Assembly (NCBI GenBank): GCA_963774605.1
Contig: CAVZFN010000003.1
Coordinates: 1 to 64,000, forward strand
Length of the DNA stretch: 64,000 nucleotides
From: PALSA-600 sp963774605
Lineage (GTDB): Bacteria > Actinomycetota > Thermoleophilia > Gaiellales > Gaiellaceae
Direction: 5' to 3'
Position 1 is the first letter of the stretch; each line of letters begins with the position of its first letter. The translations under genes were made by a program, and so were the position numbers. The notes below the pieces were generated by a model. It searched no databases. It saw nothing but the letters and a program-made list of their open reading frames with translations, and was not told the DNA's origin. This document shows positions 25,712 through 35,153 of this stretch, in pieces.

Positions 25712-26694
25712 TTGACCTCCTGCTCGAGAGATTGTTGGGGGGTGATCTCGTATGCGTCCTCGTCGCGCCAGCGGACGTGGACGCGGGCGCCCGGCTCGAC
25801 CGCCGAACCGTCGTTCTGACGGACGACCGTCAGCCTGTCGCCGGCGTCGGTGTCGACGAGGATGCGCGTGAAGGCGCCGACGAAGATGACATCGGCGACG
25901 ACTCCGGCCTCGCCGGTCCCGTTCAGCTCGATCCGTTCAGGGCGAACCGAGAAACGCTTGCCGTCGCGCTCGAGGATGTTCGACGTGCCGACGAAGCCCG
26001 CAACGAACTCGGTTGCCGGATGCTCGTAGACCTCGTTCGGGGATCCGACCTGCTCGATCTTTCCCTCGTTGAAGACGGCGACGTGGTCGCTCATCGTCAA
26101 CGCCTCCTCCTGGTCGTGCGTGACGTAGAGGAAGGTCATGCCGAGCTCGCGCTGCAGCGATTTCAGGAAGACCTGCATCTCCTGGCGCAGCTTCAGGTCG
26201 AGCGCGCCGAGGGGCTCGTCGAGCAGCAGCACCTGCGGCCGGTTGACGATCGAGCGCGCGAGCGCTACCCGCTGGCGCTGCCCGCCCGAGAGCTGAACCG
26301 GTTTCCGGCCGCCGTACCCGTCGAGGCGCACCATGCGCAGAACCTCCTCGACCTGGCGCTTCCGGTCGGCCCTCGCGACGCCCTTCACCTTCAGCCCGTA
26401 GCCGACGTTGTCGGCGACCGTCATGTGGGGAAAGAGCGCGTAATCCTGGAAGACCGTGTTGACGTCGCGCGAGTAAGGGGGCTCCTTCGTGATGTCCTTC
26501 CCTCCAAGCGTCACACGCCCCGCATCGGGTTGTTCGAAGCCGGCGATGATGCGCAGCGTCGTCGTCTTGCCGGAGCCGGACGGGCCGAGCAGGGTGAAGA
26601 ACTCGCCGTCGCCGACCGACAGGTCGACGGTGTCCACTGCAACGACGTCCCCGTAGCTCTTGCGGATGCCTTCGACCGCAACGTCAGCCGGCAA
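25708..26694 (-). CDS. potA: Polyamine ABC transporter ATPase PotA-like
   Basis: 328 residues, the ATPase that powers the importer. Walker A GPSGSGKT, signature LSGGQRQRVALARS, Walker B VLLLDEPLGALD, switch His in YVTHDQEEAL. The C-terminal ~90 residues form a TOBE domain (FSVRPERIELNG...). Overlaps the aminotransferase gene by 11 nt and potD by four (ATGA), so all are on one transcript. Confidence 0.9.
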   Translation of the reverse strand: MPADVAVEGIRKSYGDVVAVDTVDLSVGDGEFFTLLGPSGSGKTTTLRIIAGFEQPDAGRVTLGGKDITKEPPYSRDVNTVFQDYALFPHMTVADNVGYGLKVKGVARADRKRQVEEVLRMVRLDGYGGRKPVQLSGGQRQRVALARSIVNRPQVLLLDEPLGALDLKLRQEMQVFLKSLQRELGMTFLYVTHDQEEALTMSDHVAVFNEGKIEQVGSPNEVYEHPATEFVAGFVGTSNILERDGKRFSVRPERIELNGTGEAGVVADVIFVGAFTRILVDTDAGDRLTVVRQNDGSAVEPGARVHVRWRDEDAYEITPQQSLEQEVK

Positions 26695-27937
26695 GAATGC
26701 CCCCGAGGATGTCGAGCCCGCGCTCGAGCTCCTCGTCGCCGACCGTGAACGGCACGAGGATCCGGATCACGTTTCCGTAGAGGCCGCAGGAGAGGAGCAT
26801 CAGCCCCTGCTCGCGCGCAGCAGCGGTGATTCGGCCCGTCTCGTCGCCCGTCTGCTCCGGCAGTTCGATCGCGAGCATCGGGCCGAGCCCGCGCACCTCC
26901 GACCCTGCCGGCGCCATCGCCTCGAGCCGCTCCCGCAGGCGTGCGCCGATCTGCTCTGCGCGAGGGCGCTGCTCGGCGAGCGCATCGAGGATCGCAGCGG
27001 CAGCGGCGCAGGCGAGCGGGTTGCCTCCGAAGGTCCCACCGAGACCGCCCGGGGGAACCGTGTCCATCACCTCGGCGCGGCCTGTGACAGCCGCGAGCGG
27101 CAAGCCGCCGCCGAGGGTCTTGCCCGAGACGAGCAGGTCCGGCTCGACGTCGTAGTTCTCGATCGCCCAGACCGGGCCGGTACGGCCGCAGCCCGACTGC
27201 ACCTCATCGTTCACGTAGAGGATCCCGTAGTGATCGAGCAGCTCCTGCAATCGCCGCGGGAAGTCGGGCGTCATCGGGATGAAGCCTCCCTCGCCCTGGA
27301 CCGGCTCGAGCACCGCGCACGCCACGGAGTGGGGATCGACGTCGCCCTTGAAGAGCCGCTTCAGTCCGTCGATCGCGTCGTCTTCGCTGATCCCCCGGAA
27401 GGGATACGGCGCGGGTGTCCGGTAGACCTCGGGCGCGAACGGCCCGAAGCCCGCCTTGTAGGGGACGACCTTCGAGGTCATCGTCATCGACAGGAGCGTC
27501 CGGCCGTGGAAGGCGTTGTCGAACACGATCACTGCCGGCCGGCCGGTCGCAACGCGCGCGATCTTCACGGCATTCTCGACCGCCTCTGCGCCGCTGTTCA
27601 GGAGAACGGACTTCTGGTTTTCTCCCCGGCAGGGCGAGAGCTCGGCGAGTCGCCGGCAGACCTCGACGTACGGCTCATACATCCCGACCATGAAGCACTG
27701 GTGCATGTAACGGTCGACCTGCGCGTGCACCGCGTCCACGACCGTGGGGAGGTTGTGGCCGAGGTTGGCGCAGCCGAGCCCGCCGGCGAAGTCGATGTAC
27801 TCCCGCCCCTCGACGTCCCAGATCCGTGCCCCTTCGGCGCGCTCGACGACGAGCGGCGGGGTGGAGATCCCGCGTGCGACGTAGCGCTCGCGGGCTTCCT
27901 GGACGCGCTCGGATGCGCTGCGTTCCTGCAACGACAC
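26684..27937 (-). CDS. Class III aminotransferase (putrescine or GABA type)
   Basis: 417 residues, PLP enzyme first in the polyamine operon. Motifs: INFAGGLGCANLGHN-like start (IDFAGGLGCANLGHN), LNSGAEAVENAVK, FHGRTLLSMTMTSK, EPVQGEGGF, NDEVQSGCGRTG, and the PLP Lys in LLVSGKTLGGGLPLA. It would convert putrescine to 4-aminobutanal, or GABA to succinic semialdehyde; the family motifs fit GabT, while the operon allows either. GTG start 27937 (VSLQERSASERV); the frame upstream is poor. A TATACAGT element lies about 12 nt upstream. Confidence 0.85.
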   Translation of the reverse strand: MSLQERSASERVQEARERYVARGISTPPLVVERAEGARIWDVEGREYIDFAGGLGCANLGHNLPTVVDAVHAQVDRYMHQCFMVGMYEPYVEVCRRLAELSPCRGENQKSVLLNSGAEAVENAVKIARVATGRPAVIVFDNAFHGRTLLSMTMTSKVVPYKAGFGPFAPEVYRTPAPYPFRGISEDDAIDGLKRLFKGDVDPHSVACAVLEPVQGEGGFIPMTPDFPRRLQELLDHYGILYVNDEVQSGCGRTGPVWAIENYDVEPDLLVSGKTLGGGLPLAAVTGRAEVMDTVPPGGLGGTFGGNPLACAAAAAILDALAEQRPRAEQIGARLRERLEAMAPAGSEVRGLGPMLAIELPEQTGDETGRITAAAREQGLMLLSCGLYGNVIRILVPFTVGDEELERGLDILGGILAG

Positions 27938-28028
27938 GGCAACCGCGACTGTATACGCCGCATTCAGCCGGCGATAGGCTCGGGAGAGCCAGGGGCATCC
28001 GGGGCCGGCCGATACCATTCCGCCCCCT

Positions 28029-28099
28029 GGCGCCTTGGCCGAGTGGTTAGGCAGCGGCCTGCAAAGCCGTTTACAGCAGTTCGAATCTGCTAGGCGCCT
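28029..28099 (+). tRNA. tRNA-Cys (anticodon GCA)
   Basis: Full cloverleaf: acceptor GGCGCCT with AGGCGCC, D arm GCC/GGC, anticodon stem GCGGC/GCCGT (one G-U) with loop CTGCAAA (GCA at 28061-28063), T arm AGCAG-TTCGAAT-CTGCT. The CCA end is not encoded. 71 nt. Confidence 0.95.
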
Positions 28100-28270
28100 C
28101 TACAGCAGTGCACTAATCGGCCGCCCGCGGGTCATCCTCCGACCAGTGGCCCGGACGGAATACGTGGCGCGGCCAAGTGCGACGCTTGATCGCAAGCTGC
28201 GTTATAACGCCGTGTCCGGAGCGGGGGCCGTGATATCACGCCTCGCTCGATCGAAAGCAAGGGGGGAAAC

Positions 28271-30297
28271 ATGACGCGAGTTTCCGTGCGGCTGCTGGTT
28301 GCAGCCGGGCTGTGCGCGGCGTCGGCGATGGTGTTCGGATCGCTGGCGTCGGCAAGCGGATCGCAGATCCCGAGGATCGGCACGGGTGTTCCGCAGACGG
28401 GGGCGTTCGTTCCGTCGTCGGGCGACGGCTCGGCAAGACGAGTTCGCTTTTGACGACGAGGACGGTCCCGATGCCTACAACGGCACGATCAGCCTGTCGA
28501 GCGGCAGCGGTGGCGGCCCGAACGTCACCGGCGGGAAGAAGGCGAAGTCGAACCCGACGCGTCAACACCGGCTTCGAGGGGCTGAACCTCTACCAGCAGC
28601 GCTACGCGCGCGGCGGGAACCAGTTCTCGGTCGAGCCGCCCGACCAGGGGCTCTGCGTCGGCAACGGCTTCGTGCTCGAGGCCGTCAACGACGTGTTCAA
28701 CGTCTACAACACGTCGGGCCAGTCGGTGCTGCCGGACAACACCGCGACGAACATCGTCGGCGGGTTCCCGCGCAACGTGAACCACGCGGTCGACCTCAAC
28801 TCGTTCTACGGCTACCCGCCGGCGATCAACCGCACGACCGGCGTCCGCGGACCCGAGCTGACCGACCCGACCTGCATCTACGACGCGGCGACGCAGCGCT
28901 TCTTCCTCGTCGTCCTGACGCTCGACCGGAACCCGGACAACAGCGCTGAACCTGGTCAACCACCTCGACCTGGCCGTCAGCAAGACGTCCGATCCGACCG
29001 GCGGCTGGAACATCTACCGGATCGACGTCACGAACGACGGCACGAACACCGGCGGGCAGAACCCCGGGCCGTACCTCGGCGACTACCCGCACATCGGCGC
29101 GGACGCGAACGGCATCTACCTCACGACCAACGCCTACCCGTGGTGCTGCAACGGCTTCGCCGGCGCGCAGATCTACGCGTTCTCGAAGGCGCAGCTCGCC
29201 GCCGGCGCGGCCACCGTGACGATGCTGCACATCGACACGTCCGGCATGGTCAACGCCCCGAGCGAGGCGGGCTCGACGCAGCCGGGCTTCACGGTCTGGC
29301 CGGCGCAGTCGCCCGGCACCGGCTCGTTCAACACCGGCAACGGCGGCACCGAGTACTTCCTGAGCTCGAACGCCGCCGACGAGGCGCAGAAGCCGATCGC
29401 CGGCACCGGCGGAACGCGGACGTCGACACAGCTCGTCGTCTGGACGCTGACCAACACCTCGTCGCTGAACTCGGCGTCGCCGGCGGTCAGCCTGTCGAAC
29501 CAGGTCCTGCCGGTCGGCCAGTACGGCGTCCCGCCGAAGCAGCAGCAGCCCGGCTCCGGCACCGCGCCGGGCACGAACGCGCCGCAGGGCTACTGCATCA
29601 ACGACACGACGACGGCGACGATCGCCGGCGTCGGCTGCTGGCGGCTGCTCGTCGGCGCCGGGCCGACCGGCGAGGTCGTCTCGCGGCCGGACTCGAACGA
29701 CACCCGCATGCAGCAGGTGACGTGCGCGAACGGCAAGCTCTGGGGCGCGCTCGACACGGCGCTCAACCCGGACGGCGGTCCGGCACGCGCCGGCATCGCG
29801 TGGTTCGTCGTCAACCCGAACGCCGGGAAGATCGTCAACCAGGGCTACCTCGGCGCAGCCGGGCACGACTTCACGTACCCGGCGATCGGCGTCACAGCGT
29901 CGGCCGTGGCGTGATGGCGTTCACCGCCACGGGCGACACGCACTTCCCGAGCGCGGCCTACGCGGCGATCGACGCGAAGGCCGGCGTCGGCGCCTGGAAC
30001 GACGTCGCGCTCGGTGCTGCGCCCGACGACGGGTTCACGAGCTACAAGGCGCAGGTCGGCAACCCGCCGCGGACGCGCTGGGGCGACTACGGCGCCGCAG
30101 CCGTCGACGGCAACTCGATCTGGATCGCCAGCGAGTACATCGCGAGCACGTGCGACTACACCGCCTGGGGCGGCCCGTTCTTCGTCGGCGGCACCGGCGA
30201 CAACCTGCTCGGCACGTGCGGTGGCGCGAGCCACGGGCCTGGCGTCCGGGCCGCACTCGGCAACTGGTCGACGCGGATCAGCAAGCTGACCCCGTAA
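28271..30297 (+). pseudogene. Secreted beta-propeller-like protein, about four frameshifts
   Basis: The ATG follows an AAGGGGGGAAAC leader and begins a signal peptide (VSVRLLVAAGLCAASAMVFGSLASA). Convincing protein sequence then hops between frames at ~28430, ~28560, ~28940 and ~29905, in order: DEFAFDDEDGPDAYNGTISL, VNTGFEGLNLYQQRYARGGNQ, LNLVNHLDLAVSKTSDPTGG, and GVMAFTATGDTHFPSAAYAA, ending TRISKLTP*. The joined product (~670 residues) would be an exported protein with repeated Asp-Gly-Asn strands, like YVTN/NHL-type propellers. Low substitution noise with clean indels suggests recent decay or consensus errors in GC runs. A terminator follows directly. Confidence 0.6.
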
Positions 30298-30316
30298 CGA
30301 CCTGTAAACAGGAGGT

Positions 30317-30354
30317 AAAACACGAGGGCCGGCCGTGAGGCCGGCCCTCGTTTT
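30317..30354 (+). terminator. Strong Rho-independent terminator
   Basis: A perfect 12-bp GC-rich stem (CGAGGGCCGGCC with its complement) around GTGA, flanked by AAAA before and TTTT after, 20 bp past the stop of the frameshifted secreted gene. The A/T flanks make it usable in both directions. Confidence 0.9.
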
Positions 30355-30356
30355 GG

Positions 30357-30362
30357 GAAGAT
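30357..30362 (+). promoter_or_regulatory. Possible leaderless -10 box (GAAGAT)
   Basis: GAAGAT ends 7 nt before GTG 30370; weaker match than the TANNNT boxes and it follows the terminator directly. Confidence 0.35.
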
Positions 30363-30369
30363 CACGCCC

Positions 30370-30726
30370 GTGAGGATCACTCTCGCCGTAATCGCTGCGG
30401 TGTGCCTTCTCGGAGGCGCTGCTCAGGGAGCGACCGTCAAGAGCGGGCTGTTCGGGAAGGTCACCCGCGGCCCGATCACGCCGGTCTGCATCGCCGAGGT
30501 TCCGTGCAGCGCGCCGGTGCCTGGAGCGATGATCGTCTTCTCGCGCGCAGGGCACGAGGTCGCTCGCACGCGCACGTCGGCGAAGGGCACGTACCGCCTG
30601 ACGCTGACACCCGGCACATACAGCGTTCGCGTGCTCCAGGCTCGGCCGGTCGACCCTGGGGTCGCCCGCGTGCAGCGGGGCCAGTTCCGGCACACAGACT
30701 TCTCGATCGACACAGGGATCAGATAG
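30370..30726 (+). CDS. Secreted carboxypeptidase-regulatory-like small protein
   Basis: 118 residues; signal peptide MRITLAVIAAVCLLGGAAQG. The mature part GLFGKVTRGPITPVC..., VPGAMIVFSRAGHEVARTRT, SAKGTYRLTLTPGTYSVRVL is the seven-strand CarboxypepD_reg / Cna-B-like fold with the 'G.Y.L.L.PGTY.V' core. Two cysteines (VCIAEVPC) may form a disulfide. Exported, probably a binding or adhesion module; partner unknown. Confidence 0.7.
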   Translation: MRITLAVIAAVCLLGGAAQGATVKSGLFGKVTRGPITPVCIAEVPCSAPVPGAMIVFSRAGHEVARTRTSAKGTYRLTLTPGTYSVRVLQARPVDPGVARVQRGQFRHTDFSIDTGIR

Positions 30727-30801
30727 CCCGCCCGCAGGGCTCCTCACCGCGGCGCGGACTCATGAGCGGCGGCGGATGTTCAGTTCTGAATCATCCCGGC
30801 G

Positions 30802-31386
30802 TCAGCCGTCGCGACCGAAGAGCGAGCTCTCGAGTACGTAGAAGAGCGCGATGACGCCGTACAGGATGACGGCGAGATAGGCCGAGATGAGCGACGAGAG
30901 GGTCGCCGTGCCGTAGATGATCCAGCCGGGCGCGAACGACCGTGAGATGCCGCTGACGACGCGCTGGTCGGCGTCGGCAGCAATCAGCCGGCGCCCACGG
31001 GCCGCGTAGAACCACATCGTCCCGTAGGAGATCGCCATCAACGTGAAGGTCAAGCCATAGGCAAAGGCCGCGGCCTTCGACCCGTCGCGCAGGGTCTCGG
31101 CGAGCACCCGGGTCGGATAGGGGCTGAACGCGACGATCATCAGGAAGACGACGTTGATGAAGAGGAACGTGCGATCGACCCGGTCGATCTGCTGCATCAC
31201 CGTGTGGTGGTTCACCCAGATGATCCCGATCGTCAGGAACGAGATCGCGTAGGCCACGTACGACGGCCAGGCGTGCACCAGGCCGTGAGCCACCGAGCCG
31301 CTGGCCTGATGCACCTCGAGGATCAGCAGCGTCGCTGCGATCGCGAAGACACCGTCGCTGAACGTCTCGAGGCGCGCCGTCTTCAT
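30802..31386 (-). CDS. TMEM175-family (DUF1211) potassium channel-like protein
   Basis: 194 residues, about six helices. Family signature RLETFSDGVFAIAATLLILEV at the N-terminus and the WVNHHTVMQQIDRVDRT segment are intact. Bacterial TMEM175 proteins form tetrameric K+-selective leak channels; one six-helix repeat per subunit as here. ATG 31386 lies 6 nt after TAGACT on the minus strand. Confidence 0.85.
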   Translation of the reverse strand: MKTARLETFSDGVFAIAATLLILEVHQASGSVAHGLVHAWPSYVAYAISFLTIGIIWVNHHTVMQQIDRVDRTFLFINVVFLMIVAFSPYPTRVLAETLRDGSKAAAFAYGLTFTLMAISYGTMWFYAARGRRLIAADADQRVVSGISRSFAPGWIIYGTATLSSLISAYLAVILYGVIALFYVLESSLFGRDG

Positions 31387-31392
31387 CGCGCC

Positions 31393-31402
31393 AGTCTAGG
31401 AT
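31393..31402. promoter_or_regulatory. Overlapping divergent leaderless -10 boxes
   Basis: Minus-strand TAGACT (31393-31398, 6 nt before the DUF1211 start) and plus-strand TAGGAT (31397-31402, 6 nt before ATG 31409) share two bases. The two genes start 22 bp apart, so their promoters must compete or fire alternately. Confidence 0.7.
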
Positions 31403-31408
31403 CGGACG

Positions 31409-32557
31409 ATGAGCTTTTCAGGGGCGCTGATCCAGAACGCGATCTATATCGCGCAGCAGCCGCCGGAATGGCCGATCACAGCGGCGGACTGGGAGCGCGC
31501 GGCGGAGGAGCAGCTGGACGCCGGCGCGTTCGGCTACATCGCGGGCGGTGCAGGAGCCGAGTCGACGATGCGCGCGAATCTCGACGCGTTCGGAAAGTGG
31601 CGGATCCGGCCGCGGATGCTCAGCGGCAACGTCGTCCGTGACATCTCGGTCGATGTGCTCGGCCTGCATTCGGCAGGCCCGTTCCTGCTCGCGCCGATCG
31701 GCGTGCTCTCAATCGCGCATGAGTCGGCGGAAGTGGCCGTCGGCGAGGCAGCAGCGTCATCGGGCGTTCCGATGCTGCTCTCGAGCGCTGCGACGCACTC
31801 GATCGAAGACGTCGCTGCGACGAACGCGCCGCGCTGGTTCCAGCTCTACTGGGTGAACGACCGTGAGATCTGTGCCAGCTTCGTGCGTCGGGCCGAAGCA
31901 GCGGGTTACGGAGCGATTGTCGTCACGCTGGACACGTTGACGCTCGGCTGGCGCCCTCGCGACCTGCGTCAGGCGTATCTGCCGTTCATCAAAGGGGAGG
32001 GCTGCGGGCAGTTCTTCTCCGACCCCGTGTTCCTCTCGCGGCTCGCAAAGTCGCCGCAGGAGGACATGCTCACCGCCGCCGCGACGATGCTCGCGACGTT
32101 TCCGAACCTCGGGCTCACGTGGGATGACCTCGACTGGCTCCGGCAACAGACGAAACTGCCACTGCTCGTCAAGGGAGTGCTGACCGCCGACGACGCGCGC
32201 CGGGCGCTCGAGCACGGGATCGACGGCGTCATCGTCTCGAACCACGGCGGGCGCCAGGTCGACGGTGCGGTCGCGGCGCTCGATGCGCTGGTCGAGGTCC
32301 GGGACGCCCTCCCTGAAGCGGTCGTGCTGATGGACGGCGGGATCCGCTGCGCGGCCGACGTGCTGAAGGCGATGGCGCTCGGGGCGGACGCGGTGCTGCT
32401 CGGTCGTCCGTACGCATATGCGCTCGCCGTCGGCGGACGGCGCGGCGTCGAAGAGCTGATCCAGAACCTGCTGGCGGAGATCGACCTCAACCTCGCGCTG
32501 GCGGGCGGCACGTCGATCCGCGAGCTCGACCGCTCGTGGCTGTCGACCGCGGCGTAG
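31409..32557 (+). CDS. FMN-dependent alpha-hydroxy-acid oxidase/dehydrogenase
   Basis: 382 residues, TIM-barrel FMN enzyme oxidising 2-hydroxy acids (lactate 2-monooxygenase type). FMN and active-site motifs: RPRMLSGNVVRDISVDVLG, LLAPIGVL, FQLYWVNDRE, VVTLDTLTLGWRPRDLR, LVKGVLTADDA (Lys), and SNHGGRQVDG holding catalytic His and Arg, then MDGGIR and GRPYAYAL. First gene of the long plus-strand oxidation operon; overlaps the next gene by 22 nt. Confidence 0.9.
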   Translation: MSFSGALIQNAIYIAQQPPEWPITAADWERAAEEQLDAGAFGYIAGGAGAESTMRANLDAFGKWRIRPRMLSGNVVRDISVDVLGLHSAGPFLLAPIGVLSIAHESAEVAVGEAAASSGVPMLLSSAATHSIEDVAATNAPRWFQLYWVNDREICASFVRRAEAAGYGAIVVTLDTLTLGWRPRDLRQAYLPFIKGEGCGQFFSDPVFLSRLAKSPQEDMLTAAATMLATFPNLGLTWDDLDWLRQQTKLPLLVKGVLTADDARRALEHGIDGVIVSNHGGRQVDGAVAALDALVEVRDALPEAVVLMDGGIRCAADVLKAMALGADAVLLGRPYAYALAVGGRRGVEELIQNLLAEIDLNLALAGGTSIRELDRSWLSTAA

Positions 32558-33570
32558 TCCTCTCCGGCCCCGGCGCGATTGCGCTGGAGGAGATCCGCGT
32601 CGAGGCGCCCGGCCCGGGCGAGGTGCTCGTTCGCATCGAGGCGACCGGGGTCTGTCACAGCGATCTGCACGTGATCGAGGAAGACGGGTGGGGTCACTCG
32701 TTCCCGATCCTGCTCGGGCATGAAGGCGCGGGCACGGTCGAATCGATCGGGGACGGCGTCGACGGGCTGACGGCCGGTGACCGAGTGGTGCTCGGCTGGA
32801 AGACGGCCTGCGCCACATGTCCGACCTGCCTGCGCGGCGCGCTGCGCCACTGCACTCGTCCGCCGGCAGCGCCGGGGCGGCTCTTCCGCGCAGATGGAGA
32901 CGAGCTGACGCCCGTGCTACGCACCGGCACGTTCGCCACCCACACGGTCGTCGCGCAGGCCGCTGCGGTGCGGGTGCCGCCCGAGCTGGCGCCCGAGCAG
33001 GCGTGTCTGATCGGCTGCGCGGTCGCGACCGGCGTGTTCTCCGTCCTGGAGACGGCGAAGGTCTGGGAAGGCGCGCGCGTGGGGGTGATCGGGTGCGGCG
33101 CTGTCGGGCTCTCGGTGATCCAGGGTGCGCGCATCGCCGGCGCGTCCGAGATCCGTGCGATCGATGTTGACGAACGCAAGCTCGAACAGGCGCTGCGATT
33201 CGGCGCCACGCACACGGACCCGGGCCGGGTGGATTTCGTCTTCGACGTCGTCGGGCGCCGGGCAACCTTCGAACAGGCACTCGGGATGATCGCGACGGGC
33301 GGTACCGTCGTCCTGATCGGTCTGTCGCCTGCCGGTGAGCGTGCCGAGCTCGACCTGCCGCGTCTGTTCGGACGCCGCGCGCGGATCCTCGTCTCCCACG
33401 GCGGCGACCACCTGCCGCAGGTGGATTTCCCGCGCCTGGCGCGCTGGGCTCTCGAAGGCGAGCTCGACCTGGCAGGGATGGTGACCCGAACGGCGCCGCT
33501 CGAAGGCTGGCAGGACGCGATCGCTGCGATGGAGCGCGGTGAGGTGATCCGGACGGTGCTCACACCGTGA
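32536..33570 (+). CDS. Zinc-dependent alcohol dehydrogenase
   Basis: 344 residues of the class III/mycothiol-dependent ADH type. Catalytic zinc ligands ATGVCHSDLHV (Cys) and LGHEGAGTVE (His, Glu); structural zinc CATCPTCLRGALRHC (CxxCxxCx7C); NAD-binding GVIGCGAVGLSVIQGA. Lacks insertions of formaldehyde dehydrogenases. GTG start inside the end of the preceding gene. Likely supplies aldehydes or ketones to the acyl-CoA genes downstream. Confidence 0.9.
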   Translation: MAVDRGVVLSGPGAIALEEIRVEAPGPGEVLVRIEATGVCHSDLHVIEEDGWGHSFPILLGHEGAGTVESIGDGVDGLTAGDRVVLGWKTACATCPTCLRGALRHCTRPPAAPGRLFRADGDELTPVLRTGTFATHTVVAQAAAVRVPPELAPEQACLIGCAVATGVFSVLETAKVWEGARVGVIGCGAVGLSVIQGARIAGASEIRAIDVDERKLEQALRFGATHTDPGRVDFVFDVVGRRATFEQALGMIATGGTVVLIGLSPAGERAELDLPRLFGRRARILVSHGGDHLPQVDFPRLARWALEGELDLAGMVTRTAPLEGWQDAIAAMERGEVIRTVLTP

Positions 33571-33989
33571 CCCTCGAGGTGCTGCAGCGGATCATCTCCG
33601 GAGAGATTCCCGGCGCGCCGGTCGCGGACCTGATCGGCATGCGGATGGTCGCGGCGGAGCCCGGGCGAGTGACCTTCGAGCTCGAGGCCGGGCCGGAGCA
33701 CTCGAGCCCTCCCGGGACGCTTCACGGCGGCATCCTCTGCGACCTGGCCGACGGCGCGATGGGCTGCGCCAACCTCTCCCGGCTCGAAGCAGAGGAGTCG
33801 TTCGCGACGGTCGAGCTGAAGATCAACTTCCTCAAACCGGTCTGGACGGGACGGCTCACGGCGGTCGGAGAAGTGATCAAGGCGGGCCGGACATTGGCCC
33901 TGCTCGACTGCCGGATCACCGACGCCTCGGGGTCGCTCGTCGCGTACGCGACTTCGACCTGCATGACGCTCCGCGAGGGTGAGGATTAG
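33567..33989 (+). CDS. PaaI-type acyl-CoA thioesterase
   Basis: 140 residues, hot-dog fold. Motif HSSPPGTLHGGILCDLADGAMGCA carries the HGG-x-x-x-D/E active-site pattern of PaaI/YbgC thioesterases, then ATVELKINFLKPVWTGRL. Hydrolyses acyl-CoA (releasing CoA) and may drain intermediates of the operon. GTG start overlaps the ADH stop by four nt (GTGA). Confidence 0.85.
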   Translation: MTLEVLQRIISGEIPGAPVADLIGMRMVAAEPGRVTFELEAGPEHSSPPGTLHGGILCDLADGAMGCANLSRLEAEESFATVELKINFLKPVWTGRLTAVGEVIKAGRTLALLDCRITDASGSLVAYATSTCMTLREGED

Positions 33990-33992
33990 GAT
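33987..33992 (+). promoter_or_regulatory. Internal leaderless -10 box (TAGGAT)
   Basis: TAGGAT overlaps the thioesterase stop and ends 6 nt before ATG 33999, so the acyl-CoA dehydrogenase gene has its own promoter inside the operon. Confidence 0.6.
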
Positions 33993-33998
33993 CGCAGG

Positions 33999-35153
33999 AT
34001 GGAGCTTCGGGACACAGAGGAAGAAGCCGCGTTCCGCCAGGAGGTGCGTGAGTTCATCGCGCAGAACCTGCCGTCGAGCGCGAAGACCCGCGGCGCCCGT
34101 CGCTTCGAGGACGCCGACCGCGACTGGAGCCACAGGCTCGGCGCGGCCGGGTATGCCGGCCTGACCTGGCCGAAGGAGTACGGCGGCGCCGGAGCGCCAT
34201 ACAGCCACCAGGCGATCTTCCTCGAGGAACTGGCGCGCGCCGAAGCGCCGTCGCATCTCGGTGTGATCGGGCTCGGCATGGCGGGGCCGACGATCATCGC
34301 GTGGGGGACTCCTGAGCAGAAGGAGCGTTACCTCTCGAAGATCCTGATGGCCGAGGAGATCTGGTGCCAGGGCTTCTCGGAGCCCGACGCCGGCAGCGAC
34401 CTCGCCGCCTCGCGTACCCGGATCGACGACCAGGGCGACCACTTCCTCGTCAACGGACAGAAGGTCTGGTCGTCGTTCGCGCACATCGCCGATTTCTGCA
34501 TCCTCGTGGGGCTCGGACTGCCTGATGCGCCGCGCTACAAGAATCTGACCTACGTGATCGTCGACATGCACGCGCCCGGCGTCGAGACGCGGCCGCTCGT
34601 TCAGATCACCGGGCATCCGGAGTTCAACGAGATCTTTTTCACCGACGTCGAGGTGCCCAAGGAGAACGTGCTCGGCGCCGTCGGCGAGGGCTGGCAGGTC
34701 GCGATGACGACGCTCCTGCACGAGCGAGGCACACTCGGGTTCGCCCTCTCGGCGACACTCGACGTCGCCGTGCGCAAGCTGATCGCTCTGGCCAAGGAGC
34801 GGAACGTCACCGACCCGATCCTCCGCGACCGCATCGCGCGCGAATGGGTGGAGCTCCAGGCGCTCAAGTACACGAACTATCGCTCGCTGACGACGTTGAC
34901 CAAGACCGGGATCCCGGGCCCCGAGGGCTCTGCGTCGAAGCTCGTCTGGTCGGAGAACAACCAGCGCCTCACCAAGCTTGCGCTGGAGATCCTCGGCTCA
35001 CACGCCCAGCTCACGAACGGCGGCGGCTACGCCGACGGGTACTGGCAGTACCAGCAGCTTCGGTCCCGCGGGAACACGATCGAGGCGGGTACCAGCGAGA
35101 TCCTCCGCAACATCGTCGCCGAACGCGTGCTCAACCTCCCAAGGAGTCGCTGA
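33999..35153 (+). CDS. Acyl-CoA dehydrogenase
   Basis: 384-residue FAD flavoprotein introducing the 2,3 double bond in acyl-CoA. Motifs: WCQGFSEPDAGSDLAASRTR (FAD/substrate), VNGQKVWSSFAH, FTDVEVPKENVLG, GGGYADGYWQYQQLRSRGNTIEAGTSEILRNIVAERVL (C-terminal catalytic and FAD contact). Next gene is a shorter partner; such pairs (FadE-FadE) act as heterotetramers on steroid or long-chain side chains in actinobacteria, which is inference here. Confidence 0.9.
   Translation: MELRDTEEEAAFRQEVREFIAQNLPSSAKTRGARRFEDADRDWSHRLGAAGYAGLTWPKEYGGAGAPYSHQAIFLEELARAEAPSHLGVIGLGMAGPTIIAWGTPEQKERYLSKILMAEEIWCQGFSEPDAGSDLAASRTRIDDQGDHFLVNGQKVWSSFAHIADFCILVGLGLPDAPRYKNLTYVIVDMHAPGVETRPLVQITGHPEFNEIFFTDVEVPKENVLGAVGEGWQVAMTTLLHERGTLGFALSATLDVAVRKLIALAKERNVTDPILRDRIAREWVELQALKYTNYRSLTTLTKTGIPGPEGSASKLVWSENNQRLTKLALEILGSHAQLTNGGGYADGYWQYQQLRSRGNTIEAGTSEILRNIVAERVLNLPRSR

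Noticed and set aside
32694..34721. A 675-codon minus-strand open frame opposite the alcohol dehydrogenase, thioesterase and acyl-CoA dehydrogenase
   Set aside because: Spans three well-supported plus-strand genes with overlapping starts; composition is that of a shadow frame.
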